Part shown: positions 1 through 8,066 of the stretch, piece after piece | Layout of the letters: each line of letters starts with the position of its first letter | How positions within the stretch are numbered: the first letter of the stretch is position 1 | NCBI RefSeq assembly: GCF_007176755.1 | Contig: NZ_BJTV01000002.1 | Location: 496,655 to 560,654, forward strand | From: Streptomyces sp. 1-11 | Lineage (GTDB): Bacteria; Actinomycetota; Actinomycetes; Streptomycetales; Streptomycetaceae | DNA: 64,000 nucleotides | Direction of reading: 5' to 3' | Made by a program: the position numbers and the translations under genes | The notes under the pieces: model-generated | The model's input: only the letters and a program-made list of their open reading frames with translations | Told to the model about the DNA's origin: nothing | Database searches by the model: none

Positions 1-476
1 ACCCGCTCCATGGCGGCGGCCAGCACGGTCTCGTGACCCGCCTTCTCCACCGCGAACTCCTCCTTGACCAGGGCGGGTTCGAGGTACGGCAGGCCGTAGA
101 AGGCGACGTCCCCGTGGGCGTCGCGCAGCACCACCGGGGTGCCGACGGCGGACGGCTCGGTGCGCAGGTGGATGCCCGCGCGGTCGATGAGACCGGCGCC
201 GACGCCGAGGCGGCGGGCCGAGTCGTGGTTGCCGGAGATCATCACCGTGGGCACCCCCAGCTCCGCGAGGCGGTGCAGGGCCTCGTCGAAGAGCTCGACC
301 GCGGCGAGCGGGGGCACCGCGCGGTCGTACACGTCGCCGGACACGACCACCGCGTCCACCTCCCGTTCACGCACGGTGGCGACGAGGTGACCGATGAACC
401 CGGCCTGGGCCCCGAGCATGTTCACCCGGTGGAAGGCCCGGCCCAGGTGCCAGTCGGACGTGTGCAGGAGTCGCAT
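1..476 (-). CDS. sbcD: Exonuclease SbcD (Mre11-type nuclease subunit), 5' part only
   Basis: The gene begins at 476 and runs off the left edge, so only the first ~158 residues are visible. Metallophosphoesterase motifs are in order: DWH at residues 8-10 (TSDWHLG), GDVYD at 47-51 and GNHD at 82-85, the metal ligands of SbcD/Mre11 nucleases. In this family SbcD pairs with the SMC-like ATPase SbcC to open hairpins and trim double-strand ends; sbcC would be expected just beyond the left edge, which I cannot see. The ATG start aligns with the universally short N-terminus (MRLLHTSDWHL) of SbcD. It is transcribed away from the yigZ-like gene's end across 129 empty bases. Confidence 0.93.
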   Translation of the reverse strand, partial: MRLLHTSDWHLGRAFHRVNMLGAQAGFIGHLVATVREREVDAVVVSGDVYDRAVPPLAAVELFDEALHRLAELGVPTVMISGNHDSARRLGVGAGLIDRAGIHLRTEPSAVGTPVVLRDAHGDVAFYGLPYLEPALVKEEFAVEKAGHETVLAAAMER

Positions 477-605
477 GATCCCCGACCCTAACGGCCGGGT
501 CCGACACCACGGGGGGTTACTCCCGTACCAGCCCGTCATGACCCGCCCCGCACCGGTGCGTTATGTCCGATTGGCGATGAACTTCCGTTATGGGGGCGGT
601 GAACG

Positions 606-1232
606 TCACGCGTCCCCGTAGGCCTCTCCGCCCAGTTCCAGGTCGGCCGTGCCCGCCGTCGCGTCGGCCAGCCAGGCGCGGAACGCGTCGACGTCGGCGT
701 CCGGCAGGCCGATCTCGATGGTGACGGCCTCGCCGTAGCGGACGTCCCGGACCTCGCGGCCGGTGGCGCGCAGGTCGTTCTGCACCTTGCCCGCGCGCTG
801 GTGGTCGACGGTCACCGTGGCCAGCCGGAACCGGCGCCGGGTGATGGTGCCGATCGTGTCCAGGGCCTCGCCTACGGAGCCGCCGTAGGCCCGGATGAGG
901 CCGCCGGCGCCGAGCTTCACACCGCCGTAGTAGCGCGTGACGACGGCCACCACGTACCGCATGTCGCGGCGCAGCAGCATCTGCAGCATGGGGACGCCGG
1001 CCGTGCCGCCCGGTTCGCCGTCGTCGCTGGCCTTCTGCACGGCCGCGTCGGCGCCGATGACGTACGCCCAGCAGTTGTGCGTGGCGTCGGCGTGCTCCTT
1101 GCGGACGGCCGCGACGAACTCCTGGGCCTCCCGCTCGGTGGCGGCCGGGGCGAGGGCGCACAGGAAGCGGGAGCGGTTGATCTCGGTCTCGTGCACGCCC
1201 GCGCGGGCCACTGTGCGGTACTCGTCCTGCAT
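606..1232 (-). CDS. YigZ/IMPACT family protein
   Basis: The 208-residue product has the IMPACT signature: SRF near residue 20, then THNCWAYV, the SDDGEPGGTAG loop and VTRYYGGVKLGAGGL, followed by a C-terminal alpha/beta domain (DUF1949-like). Bacterial YigZ proteins are cytoplasmic and of uncertain function; eukaryotic IMPACT binds the GCN1 translation regulator. Length matches the family (~205). It is a single gene: its start at 1232 faces a strong hairpin that ends the upstream operon on the same strand. I see no fused domain and no partner gene. Confidence 0.9.
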   Translation of the reverse strand: MQDEYRTVARAGVHETEINRSRFLCALAPAATEREAQEFVAAVRKEHADATHNCWAYVIGADAAVQKASDDGEPGGTAGVPMLQMLLRRDMRYVVAVVTRYYGGVKLGAGGLIRAYGGSVGEALDTIGTITRRRFRLATVTVDHQRAGKVQNDLRATGREVRDVRYGEAVTIEIGLPDADVDAFRAWLADATAGTADLELGGEAYGDA

Positions 1233-1254
1233 TCCGTCAGCCTATGCGAGCGGC

Positions 1255-1287
1255 GCCGGGCGCCCGCTCGCGGTGCGGGCGCCCGGC
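1255..1287 (-). terminator. Hairpin ending the SixA-like operon
   Basis: Perfect 13-bp stem (1255-1267 with 1275-1287) and a 7-nt loop, six bases downstream of the stop codon of the SixA-like gene on the minus strand. There is no U-tract, which is common for actinomycete terminators. It separates that operon from the yigZ-like gene. Confidence 0.7.
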
Positions 1288-1292
1288 TCCGG

Positions 1293-1841
1293 CTACCGCT
1301 TCGGCTTCTTCCCGCGCGGCACGGTGAACGACGTCAGCAGGGCCGCGCCGGGGGCGAGGGCCGGCCAGCCGGTGCCGCGCCAGGCCAGCACGGCGAGCGC
1401 GGCGGTGGGGAACTTCGCGCGCACGCGTTCGAGGGTGTCGTCGAGACCGTCCCCGGCCAGTTCGAGGACCAGGTCCTCCAGCCCCGGGTTGTGCCCGACC
1501 AGCAGCAGGGTCTCCACCTCGCCCGGCGTCTCGCGCACCACCTGGAGCAGGTCCGGTACGCCGGCCCCGTACAGCCTCGGGTCGAGGCGGACCGGGGGCG
1601 GGGTGCCCCACTGCGCGGAGGCCAGCTCCCAGGTGCGGCGGGCGCGTACGGCGGTGGAGCACAGGGCGAGGTCGGGCAGGCAGTCGATCTCGGCGAGCGC
1701 GCGGCCGGCGGCGGGGGCGTCCCGCAGCCCGCGCGGCGCCAGCGGGCGCCGGTGGTCCTCGACCCCTTCCGGCCAGGCGGACTTGGCGTGCCGCAGCACG
1801 ACCAGCCGGCGCAGCGGGCCCGCGCCCGCCCGCTCGATCAC
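1293..1841 (-). CDS. SixA-type histidine phosphatase
   Basis: A 182-residue phosphoglycerate-mutase-fold phosphatase. The catalytic RHAK motif is at residues 17-20 and the second catalytic histidine lies in VGHNPG at ~115-120; both are in the arrangement of the short SixA branch, which removes phosphate from phospho-histidine. The C-terminus is basic (RGKKPKR). The GTG start is chosen because GTGA overlaps the stop codon of the upstream gene, implying translational coupling. The in vivo target is unknown; SixA itself acts on HPt/PTS histidines, but no such partner is encoded nearby. Confidence 0.88.
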   Translation of the reverse strand: MIERAGAGPLRRLVVLRHAKSAWPEGVEDHRRPLAPRGLRDAPAAGRALAEIDCLPDLALCSTAVRARRTWELASAQWGTPPPVRLDPRLYGAGVPDLLQVVRETPGEVETLLLVGHNPGLEDLVLELAGDGLDDTLERVRAKFPTAALAVLAWRGTGWPALAPGAALLTSFTVPRGKKPKR

Positions 1842-2623
1842 CCGAGGCTCCCGATGTCCCGCGCGAGCTCGAGGGCGAGCAGGCGGTCGGCGTACGCGTA
1901 CGTCTCGAAGCGGGCGCCGTCCGGGATGTCCGGGGCGCGCTCCACGTCCCTGAGCACGTCCAGCGCACGGGGCACGTCGAGGTCGTCCTCCCAGGCGTCG
2001 CGCAACCGCAGCCGCACCTCCTCCGGCACCGGCCGCGAGGGCCGGCGCGCCCACCCGGCCACCGCCCGCCGCCACCGGCCCAGCGTCCGCGCGGCCTCGC
2101 CCAGCCGTGCGGCGTCCAGCGACACGGGGACGCCCCGCGGGACGGCCAGCAGCGCCAAGCGCAGGGCGCCGGCGTCGGCGGCGAGGAGCGCGCCCAGCGC
2201 GGCGTCCTGGACGGGGGCCCCGGGCGGCGTCGCCGCGTCCGGCTCCGGCGGCTCCCCCGTCCAGGTCACCGGGGCGACGCCCACCACCGCTCCGCCGTCC
2301 GGCGCGGTGTCCCGCTCCCCCGTCACGTGCAGGACCTGCGCCTCCCCCAGCCCCGAGGCGAGGTCGCGGCCGTCCTCGAAGGGGCGGACGGACAGGGTGG
2401 CGGCGGCCGCGCGGAGTTCGGCGAGCCGGTGGGGCGCGGTGAGGATGGTCCACACCGGGGTGCCGCCGAGTTCCAGGGCGCGGACGAGGACGTCGGCGGT
2501 GAGCAGGACCCTGAGGGCCGTCGGGTCCAGGCCGGAGGCGTAGGCCTCGATCCGGGTCAGGCCGCGGCGGGCGGGCGCGGCGGAGACGGACTCACCGGTT
2601 CGGGCGTCGAGGATGCGCAGCAC
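1838..2623 (-). CDS. Conserved actinobacterial protein, coupled to the SixA-like gene
   Basis: A 261-residue cytoplasmic protein that I do not assign to a function. The N-terminal ~120 residues (LRILDARTGE, then a Rossmann-like stretch ending in a T-L-S-V-R-P block) and a helical C-terminal half rich in Arg/Leu vaguely recall the catalytic and anticodon-binding halves of class I (Cys-type) tRNA synthetases. I see neither a HIGH nor a KMSKS motif, so synthetase activity should not be assumed. The GTG start at 2623 begins just before the LRILDART block. It is first in a two-gene operon and shares a 4-base GTGA overlap with the phosphatase. Confidence 0.7.
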   Translation of the reverse strand: MLRILDARTGESVSAAPARRGLTRIEAYASGLDPTALRVLLTADVLVRALELGGTPVWTILTAPHRLAELRAAAATLSVRPFEDGRDLASGLGEAQVLHVTGERDTAPDGGAVVGVAPVTWTGEPPEPDAATPPGAPVQDAALGALLAADAGALRLALLAVPRGVPVSLDAARLGEAARTLGRWRRAVAGWARRPSRPVPEEVRLRLRDAWEDDLDVPRALDVLRDVERAPDIPDGARFETYAYADRLLALELARDIGSLG

Positions 2624-2764
2624 GGCCCGAGCGTAGGCGCGGCGGCGGCCTTGTGCAGGCACCTCGCGCCGATTCCGGACACCGTGGCGGGGAACCGGGG
2701 GAATCAGCACCCGGTGAACGCTGTTCCCCGGACGACGGTTACCCCGCGGCCCGAGGAGGCGGCC

Positions 2765-3172
2765 TTGTACGGCGACGAAGCGACCATCCGCAGGATCCTG
2801 ACCGAGCTGGGAGACACCTGGGCCGTGGTCGGCCTGTCCGCGAACGAGCGGCGGGCCGCGTACGGGGTGGCGCAGGTCCTGCAGCGGTTCGGCAAGCGGA
2901 TCGTGCCGGTGCACCCGAAGGCGGAGACGGTGCACGGCGAGCCGGGCTACGCATCCCTCGCCGAGATCCCCTTCGAGGTCGACGTCGTGGACGTCTTCGT
3001 CAACAGCGAGCTGGCCGGTACGGTCGCCGACGAGGCGGTGAAGAAGGGGGCGAAGGCGGTGTGGTTCCAGCTCGGCGTCGTCGACGAGGACGCCGGGGAG
3101 CGGGTCCGGGCGGCGGGGCTCGACATGGTGATGGACCGCTGCCCGGCGATCGAGATCCCCCGCCTGCGCTGA
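2765..3172 (+). CDS. CoA-binding (YccU-type) protein
   Basis: A single-domain 135-residue Rossmann-fold CoA_binding protein: WAVVGLS near the N-terminus, YGVAQVLQRFGKRIVPVHP, the G-Y-x-S-L turn, then KGAKAVWFQLGV and the C-terminal D-x-C-x-x-I-E block typical of YccU. Family members bind CoA but have no established catalytic role. A TTG start at 2765 is preferred: GAGGAGG lies five bases upstream and it gives the usual length. An in-frame GTG at 2714 would add 17 residues without a comparable ribosome site. Divergent from the operon ending at 1293. Confidence 0.85.
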   Translation: MYGDEATIRRILTELGDTWAVVGLSANERRAAYGVAQVLQRFGKRIVPVHPKAETVHGEPGYASLAEIPFEVDVVDVFVNSELAGTVADEAVKKGAKAVWFQLGVVDEDAGERVRAAGLDMVMDRCPAIEIPRLR

Positions 3173-3195
3173 TCCGTCGCGTGCGCCCGGCGCCG

Positions 3196-3256
3196 GGCGG
3201 TGTCGCGCGCCCCGGTGTCAGGCGGTGCCGCGCGCCCCGGTGTCAGGCGGTGCCGA
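3196..3256. repeat. 25-bp tandem repeat, 2.4 copies, spanning a stop codon
   Basis: Units at 3196-3220 and 3221-3245 differ at a single base (GTGTCG versus GTGCCG). A partial third copy (3246-3256) continues into the ybaK-like gene. The stop codon of that gene (3243-3245) is the last three bases of unit 2, so the repeat looks like tandem duplication of the gene's 3' end. Confidence 0.85.
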
Positions 3257-3800
3257 GTCCTTCGAGCACCACCGCGCCCGGCAGCTCCGCGAGCGCCTTG
3301 CCCGGCACCAGCAGCTTGCCCCGGCGCCGCCCGCTGCCGACCAGGACGTACGGCAGGTCGGCCACGGCGGCGTCGATCAGGACGGGCCAGCCCGCGGGCA
3401 GTCCGACGGGGGTGATGCCGCCGTACTCCATGCCGGTCTCCCCCGTCGCGGTGTCCATCGAGGCGAACGAGGCCTTGCGGGCGCCGAGCCGGCGGCGCAC
3501 CACGCCGTTGACGTCGACCCGGGTGGTGGAGAGCACCAGGCACGCGGCGAGGGTGGTCTCGCCGCCCCGCTTGGCCGCGACCACCACGCAGTTGGCGGAG
3601 CGCTCCAGCAGGTCGCGCCCGTAGTGCTCGACGAAGACCGCCGTGTCGGCCCAGCGCGGGTCGGTGTCGACGTAGACGATCCGGTCGGCGGGGACGGCGC
3701 CCCGCCAGTTCCGTACGGCGTCGGCGACGGGCGCGGTCAGCTCGTCCAGGCAGTCGGGGGCGGGAACGGCGGTCTCGAAGTCTCCGATGGGTGCGCGCAT
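3243..3800 (-). CDS. YbaK/ProX-type aminoacyl-tRNA editing domain protein
   Basis: A 185-residue protein made only of the YbaK/prolyl-tRNA-associated editing domain (residues ~30-180), including an ANCVVVAA strand, a central LVLSTTRVDVN segment and the glycine-rich EYGGITPVGLP turn characteristic of the family. Stand-alone members hydrolyse mischarged tRNAs (Cys-tRNAPro, Ala-tRNAPro and others); the exact substrate cannot be read from sequence. Its stop codon lies inside a 25-bp tandem repeat. Monocistronic, with 43 bases to the XRE-cupin gene upstream on the same strand. Confidence 0.85.
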   Translation of the reverse strand: MRAPIGDFETAVPAPDCLDELTAPVADAVRNWRGAVPADRIVYVDTDPRWADTAVFVEHYGRDLLERSANCVVVAAKRGGETTLAACLVLSTTRVDVNGVVRRRLGARKASFASMDTATGETGMEYGGITPVGLPAGWPVLIDAAVADLPYVLVGSGRRRGKLLVPGKALAELPGAVVLEGLGTA

Positions 3801-3843
3801 GGCCGCACGCTAACAAGCCGCCCCCGGCGGGCGTACCCGCGTC

Positions 3844-4416
3844 TCAGTGCACGGGCGGGACGGAGACGGCCATCATCATCTCCATCGGCGCCTCGCCCCG
3901 GTTGCCGTACAGGTGCGGCACGTTGGCCTCGAAGGAGGCGCTCGCGCCGGCCGGGACGCGGTACTCCTCGCCGTCCACGGTGAGCGTCAGCTCGCCCGCG
4001 GTGACGTGGACCAGTTCCACCGTGCCGGCGGGGTGCGGTTCGGAGGGGCTGCTCTCGCCCGGCATCAGCCGCCAGTCCCAGATCTCCAGCGGCCCGGGCG
4101 CCTCGGTCCCGGCGAGCAGCCGGTTGTAGCTGCCGGCCTCGGTGTGCCACAGCCGTACCGCGCGCTCGGCGGGGACGACGCGGACCTTCGGGCCCCGCTC
4201 GTAGTCGAGGAGCGTGGTGACGCTGACGCCGAGCGCGTCGCCGATCTTGACGACGGTGCCGATGCTGGGGTTGGTGCGGGCCTGCTCGATCTGGATGACC
4301 ATGCCGCGGCTGACCCCGGCCCGGGCGGCGAGGACGTCCAGTGTGAAGCCGCGCACGGCACGCCAGTGCCGCACGTTGCGAGCCAGGGACTGGGCCAGGA
4401 GTTCGAGGTCCGACAC
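3844..4416 (-). CDS. XRE-family regulator with C-terminal cupin
   Basis: A 190-residue two-domain regulator: helix-turn-helix at ~15-65 (FTLDVLAARAGVSRGMVIQIE, then NPSIGTVVKIGDALGV) and a cupin barrel at ~110-185 (PHPAGTVELVHVTAGELTL, then E-Y-x-V-P-A-G-x-x-A-x-F). Such HTH-cupin proteins usually regulate amine, amino-acid or sugar genes by binding a small ligand in the cupin. No catabolic gene is adjacent; the flanking genes are YbaK-like and an acetyltransferase, so the target is unknown and may be elsewhere or the gene itself. Confidence 0.9.
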   Translation of the reverse strand: MSDLELLAQSLARNVRHWRAVRGFTLDVLAARAGVSRGMVIQIEQARTNPSIGTVVKIGDALGVSVTTLLDYERGPKVRVVPAERAVRLWHTEAGSYNRLLAGTEAPGPLEIWDWRLMPGESSPSEPHPAGTVELVHVTAGELTLTVDGEEYRVPAGASASFEANVPHLYGNRGEAPMEMMMAVSVPPVH

Positions 4417-4480
4417 GATCCGTCCAATGTCCGGGGTTCAGCAAACTGTACTGCGCAGTATCCCCCGGCGACCGTTCGTG

Positions 4481-5245
4481 TCAGCCGTCGGCCTCCAGCC
4501 GCGCGAGCTGCTCGACGCCCTCCTCGTCCAGGTCGGCGAGCGCGCGGAGCTGCTGCGGGGTGATCCCCTCCGGGGGCGGCACCGGCGCCGGGGTGCGCAG
4601 CGGCGGCTGCCAGCCGTCGTCGGGCGTCCAGCGCCGGACGACCCGGGCGGGCGCCCCCGCCACCACGGCGTGGTCGGGGACCGTGCCGCGGACCACCGCA
4701 CCGGCCGCCACCACCACGTTCCGGCCGATCCGGGCACCGGGCAGGATCACCGCCCCGGTGCCGATCCAGCAGCCGGGGCCGATCTCCACCGGCTCCATGC
4801 GCGGCCACTGCCTGCCGATGGGCTCGTGCGGGTCGTCGTAGGAGTGGTTGGTCGAGGTGACGTAGACGTAGGGCCCGAAGTAGCAGTCGCTGCCGATGGT
4901 GACCGTCGTGTCGGCGATGACGTGGCTGCCCCGGCCGAGGACCACCCCGTCGCCGATGCGCAGGATCGGGTCCGGACCGAGGTCGAGGTCCGGCATCAGG
5001 CCCGCGGTCAGCGTGACCTGCTCGGCGATGATGCAGTGCGAGCCGATGTGGATCCAGGGCTCGCCGAAGACGGTGCCGAGCGGGAAGGCCAGCCTGGTGG
5101 CCGGTCCCAGCGAGCCGAAGCGGAACCTGCCCGGGTGCTCGGCGCTGACGGACCCCGCGCGCTGCGCCCACGCCCAGGCCGCGTGGACGGCGCGCTGGGC
5201 GAGGCCCCGCCGCCGGGATGAGAACGTGTTCTTGCGCTTCGGCAC
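4481..5245 (-). CDS. Hexapeptide-repeat acyltransferase (LacA/Maa/NodL-like)
   Basis: A 254-residue left-handed beta-helix transferase. Hexapeptide repeats ([LIV]-G-x4) run from ~residue 75 to 205: IGSHCIIAEQ, IGDGVVLGRGSHV, IGSDCYFGPYVY, then the catalytic-type NHSYDDP loop and IGTGAVILPGARIGRNVVV-type coils ending in the GAPARVV motif. Members acetylate sugars or antibiotics with acetyl-CoA. A basic N-terminus (PKRKNTFSSRRRG) and a C-terminal ~40-residue tail with a Leu-rich helix are extra. No sugar pathway surrounds it, so the acceptor is unknown. Confidence 0.85.
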   Translation of the reverse strand: MPKRKNTFSSRRRGLAQRAVHAAWAWAQRAGSVSAEHPGRFRFGSLGPATRLAFPLGTVFGEPWIHIGSHCIIAEQVTLTAGLMPDLDLGPDPILRIGDGVVLGRGSHVIADTTVTIGSDCYFGPYVYVTSTNHSYDDPHEPIGRQWPRMEPVEIGPGCWIGTGAVILPGARIGRNVVVAAGAVVRGTVPDHAVVAGAPARVVRRWTPDDGWQPPLRTPAPVPPPEGITPQQLRALADLDEEGVEQLARLEADG

Positions 5246-5353
5246 GGGCTCACGTTACTCAGCGGGCTCCCCGGCCGAGCGCCCGGGCCGCTGTGATCTT
5301 TGCCCCAGTGCTCACGTACCGTGCACGGTACGGACGGACACGAGGAGACGGTG

Positions 5354-5881
5354 ATGACGCACAAGGCGCTGATCGTGGGCATCTCAGGGAAGGAACCGCG
5401 GGTGGACGCGGAGGCGTTCGTGGCGCCCACCGCCTCGGTGATCGGAGACGTCACGCTGCGCGCGGGGGCCAGCGTCTGGTACGGCGCGGTGGTGCGCGGG
5501 GACGTCGAGCGGATCACCGTGGGCGCCGACGCGAACGTGCAGGACAACGTCACGCTGCACGCCGACCCGGGGTTCCCGGTGACCGTCGGGGAGCGCGTCT
5601 CCATCGGGCACAACGCGGTGGTGCACGGGGCGACCGTGGAGGACGACTGCCTGATCGGGATGGGGGCGACCGTACTGAACGGGGCGGTGATCGGGGCGGG
5701 CTCGCTGGTCGCCGCGCAGGCCCTGGTCCCGCAGGGGATGGTCGTACCGCCGGGGTCGCTGGTGGCGGGGGTGCCCGCCAAGGTGAGGCGGGAGCTGTCC
5801 GAGGAGGAACGGCAGGGCGTCACCCTCAACGGCACGCTGTACGCGGAGCTCGCGAAGACCCATCGCGAGGTGCACGACTAG
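5354..5881 (+). CDS. Gamma-class carbonic anhydrase family protein
   Basis: A 175-residue hexapeptide beta-helix protein of the CaiE/YrdA gamma-carbonic-anhydrase group. The three zinc-ligand histidines of the family are visible: H69 (NVTLHA), H86 and H91 (IGHNAVVHG). Also present are GAVVRGD at 44-50 and the closing SLVAGVPAK. It lacks the long acidic loop of Methanosarcina Cam, as YrdA proteins do, so activity may be low. The ATG at 5354 has GAGGAG eight bases upstream; a GTG three bases earlier is possible. It diverges from the other beta-helix gene at 5245. Confidence 0.88.
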   Translation: MTHKALIVGISGKEPRVDAEAFVAPTASVIGDVTLRAGASVWYGAVVRGDVERITVGADANVQDNVTLHADPGFPVTVGERVSIGHNAVVHGATVEDDCLIGMGATVLNGAVIGAGSLVAAQALVPQGMVVPPGSLVAGVPAKVRRELSEEERQGVTLNGTLYAELAKTHREVHD

Positions 5882-5899
5882 GGCCGCCGCCGGGGCGGC

Positions 5900-6550
5900 T
5901 CAGTCCCCGGCGGGCACCGGCTCCGGCTCCGGGTCCCGCCGCTGCGCCTGGGCCTTCTTGGCGCGGCGCTTGATGACCAGCATCGACGCCAGCCCGATCA
6001 GGACCGCCGCCGCGAGACCCACGTAGGAGAAACGCTTCAGCCAGTCCTCGGCGACGACGCCCACGTAGTAGATGACGGCCGTGGTGCCGCCGGCCCAGCA
6101 GATGCCGCCGAGGACGTTGGCGATGAGGAACTTCCAGTACGGCATGTGGAGCACGCCCGCGAGGGGCCCGGCGAAGATGCGCAGCAGGGCGACGAAGCGG
6201 CCGAAGAACACGGCCCACATGCCCCACTTCTCGAAGGACCGCTCGGCGGTGGCGACATGGCCCTCGCCGAAGTGCCTCGGGAACTTGGCGCCCAGCCAGG
6301 CCAGCAGCGGGCGCCCGCCCTTGCGGCCGATGGCGTAGCCGATGGAGTCGCCGATGACGGCGCCGGCGGTCGCGCACACACCGAGCACGACCGGGTTGAT
6401 GCCCGTGTGCTGGGAGGACATCAGGGCCGCCGAGACCAGGACGATCTCGCCCGGCAGCGGGATGCCCAGGCTCTCCAGACCGATCACCAGGGCCACCACG
6501 GCGTAGACGGCGGCCGCGGGCACCGTGTCGAGCCATTCCTGGACGTGCAC
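5900..6550 (-). CDS. DedA-family membrane protein
   Basis: A 216-residue polytopic protein with the DedA/SNARE-assoc core: ESLGIPLPGEIVLV in the first re-entrant segment, GDSIGYAIGRKGG, then FFGRFVALLRIFAGPLAGVLHMPYWKF with the conserved F-x-x-R and G-P. Four to five hydrophobic segments are evident and the C-terminus is highly charged. DedA proteins act in the inner membrane as lipid (undecaprenyl-P/PE) flippases or proton-coupled transporters. A GTG at 6550 is chosen (VHVQEWLD), the usual N-terminus length. It diverges from the gene at 6811 across ~260 bases without another recognisable element. Confidence 0.88.
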   Translation of the reverse strand: MHVQEWLDTVPAAAVYAVVALVIGLESLGIPLPGEIVLVSAALMSSQHTGINPVVLGVCATAGAVIGDSIGYAIGRKGGRPLLAWLGAKFPRHFGEGHVATAERSFEKWGMWAVFFGRFVALLRIFAGPLAGVLHMPYWKFLIANVLGGICWAGGTTAVIYYVGVVAEDWLKRFSYVGLAAAVLIGLASMLVIKRRAKKAQAQRRDPEPEPVPAGD

Positions 6551-6810
6551 CGCCGGTTCCTCCCCAGTCGCTGTCGCTGTCCGTGCTGCGGAGCGTGGCT
6601 TGCGCAGCGTGCCCCAGGGGAAGGCTACCTGGTCGGCGGTGAACGCGGCCCGCGCGCACGGGCAGCACGGGCACCGCCGCGCCCTCACCCCGTCGCCTTC
6701 CGGCCATCGGGGTGTCACGCGGGAGGGAAAGGCTCCCCGAGGTTCCGCCGGTCCGCCTCCCCTGACCCCGCCGCTCCTCCGCCGGGCCCGATGCGGAAGG
6801 ACGTCGTCCC

Positions 6811-7824
6811 GTGTCCTCACCGTCCCCGCTCCCGCCGCTCTCCCCGCCCTCCTGTCCCGGGCCGCGCGCTCCCGCGCGCCGGGCCTTCCTCCTGGCCGCC
6901 CTGCCCGCGCGGCTCGTGCTGTGCCTGGCGCCGGTGCTGCTCGCCGGGTGCTGGGCGCTGGCCAACCGGCCGGTGGCGGCTCAGGGGGCCGCCCGGCTGG
7001 CCTCGGCCGACCCCGGATGGCTGCTGGCCGGGGCCGCGCTCACCTGCCTCACCTGGGTGGCGGCCGCTTGCGTGCGGCAGGGCGCGCTGCCGGACCGGCT
7101 GCCGGCGGGGCTCCTGCTGGCCTCGCAGTTCGCGGCCGGCGCGGCGAACCACGTGCTGCCCGGCGGTCTCGGCGCGCACGCGGTCACGCTGCGCTTCCTG
7201 CGCACCAGGGGCGTGCCCCTGGACCGGGCGACCGCGTCGATCGGCCTGTACTCGCTGGCGCGGTCCGCGGCGCGGACGCTGGTGCTGCTGGTGTTCCTGG
7301 CGGCCTGCCCGGCCCACCGCCGGCTCGGCGGGCTGGTGCCGGACGGTCCGGTGCCGGTGCCGGCCGCCGCGGCCGCGGGCGGCGCGCTCGCCGTGGCCGG
7401 GGTGCTGCTGACGGTCGTGCGTCCGGTGCGGCGCCCGGTGACGGGCCTGGTGCGCGCCGCGCTCCGCGACGCCCGGGCGGTGCACGGACGGCCCTGCCGG
7501 GTGGCCGCCCTGTGGGGCGGGGCGGCGGCGATGCCGCTGGCCCAGGCGGGCACGCTGATCTGCGTCGGCGCCTCATTGGGGCTGGGTCTGCCCTGGGAGC
7601 AGGTGGCGCTCGCCCATCTGGCGGCGGGCACCGCCGCAGGGGCCGTACCGGCGCCGGGAGGCCTCGCGGTGGACGCGGCCCTGGTGTGGACGCTGGTGTC
7701 GTTCGGCGCCGTTCCGGCGGCGGCCGCCGCGACCGTGATCGGCTACCGCGTGCTGACCGACTGGCTGCCGCTGCTGCCGGGCGCCCTGACCCTGTCGGCG
7801 CTGATCCGCGCGAAGGCACTGTGA
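6811..7824 (+). CDS. Lysyl-PG-synthase TM-region-like (UPF0104/AglD) membrane protein
   Basis: A 337-residue integral membrane protein with about eight hydrophobic helices. The family-typical segment FAAGAANHVLPGGLGAHAVTLRFLR (~120-145) contains the NxxLPGG..G core of the lysylphosphatidylglycerol synthase transmembrane region. The C-terminal part has the matching A-P-G-G-L-A repeat of that motif. No synthetase (DUF2156) domain is attached, so it is likelier a lipid flippase-like protein than an aminoacyl-PG synthase. The N-terminal 28 residues are Pro/Ser-rich. Start GTG at 6811. Confidence 0.78.
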   Translation: MSSPSPLPPLSPPSCPGPRAPARRAFLLAALPARLVLCLAPVLLAGCWALANRPVAAQGAARLASADPGWLLAGAALTCLTWVAAACVRQGALPDRLPAGLLLASQFAAGAANHVLPGGLGAHAVTLRFLRTRGVPLDRATASIGLYSLARSAARTLVLLVFLAACPAHRRLGGLVPDGPVPVPAAAAAGGALAVAGVLLTVVRPVRRPVTGLVRAALRDARAVHGRPCRVAALWGGAAAMPLAQAGTLICVGASLGLGLPWEQVALAHLAAGTAAGAVPAPGGLAVDAALVWTLVSFGAVPAAAAATVIGYRVLTDWLPLLPGALTLSALIRAKAL

Positions 7825-7857
7825 ACCCGGCTCGCAGCAGCCGGTGGGGCGGCCGTG

Positions 7858-8031
7858 TCGTCCGGCGCGGGCGACACGGACCGACCCACCGGGCGGGGCC
7901 GATCCGACGTGGACGACACGGAACGACTCCTGGGCAGGGCCGCCGAACCGACTCGGGCGACTCGGACCGACTCACCGGGCAAGGCCAAACCGACTCGGGC
8001 GACACGGACCGACCCACCGGGCAGGGCCGGG
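7858..8031. repeat. Four degenerate ~42-bp tandem repeats
   Basis: Between the gene ending at 7824 and the one ending at 8067, four imperfect units of 41-45 bp share the blocks GACACGGACCGACCCACC and GGGCAGGGCC. Units 1 and 4 are the most alike; unit 2 is the most degenerate and unit 3 carries an ACTCGGGCGACTC variant. No reading frame explains them; they lie downstream of convergently transcribed genes. Confidence 0.8.
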
Positions 8032-8066
8032 GCGCCGTGCGCCGGCGGAGTGGGCGGGGGTGGGCC

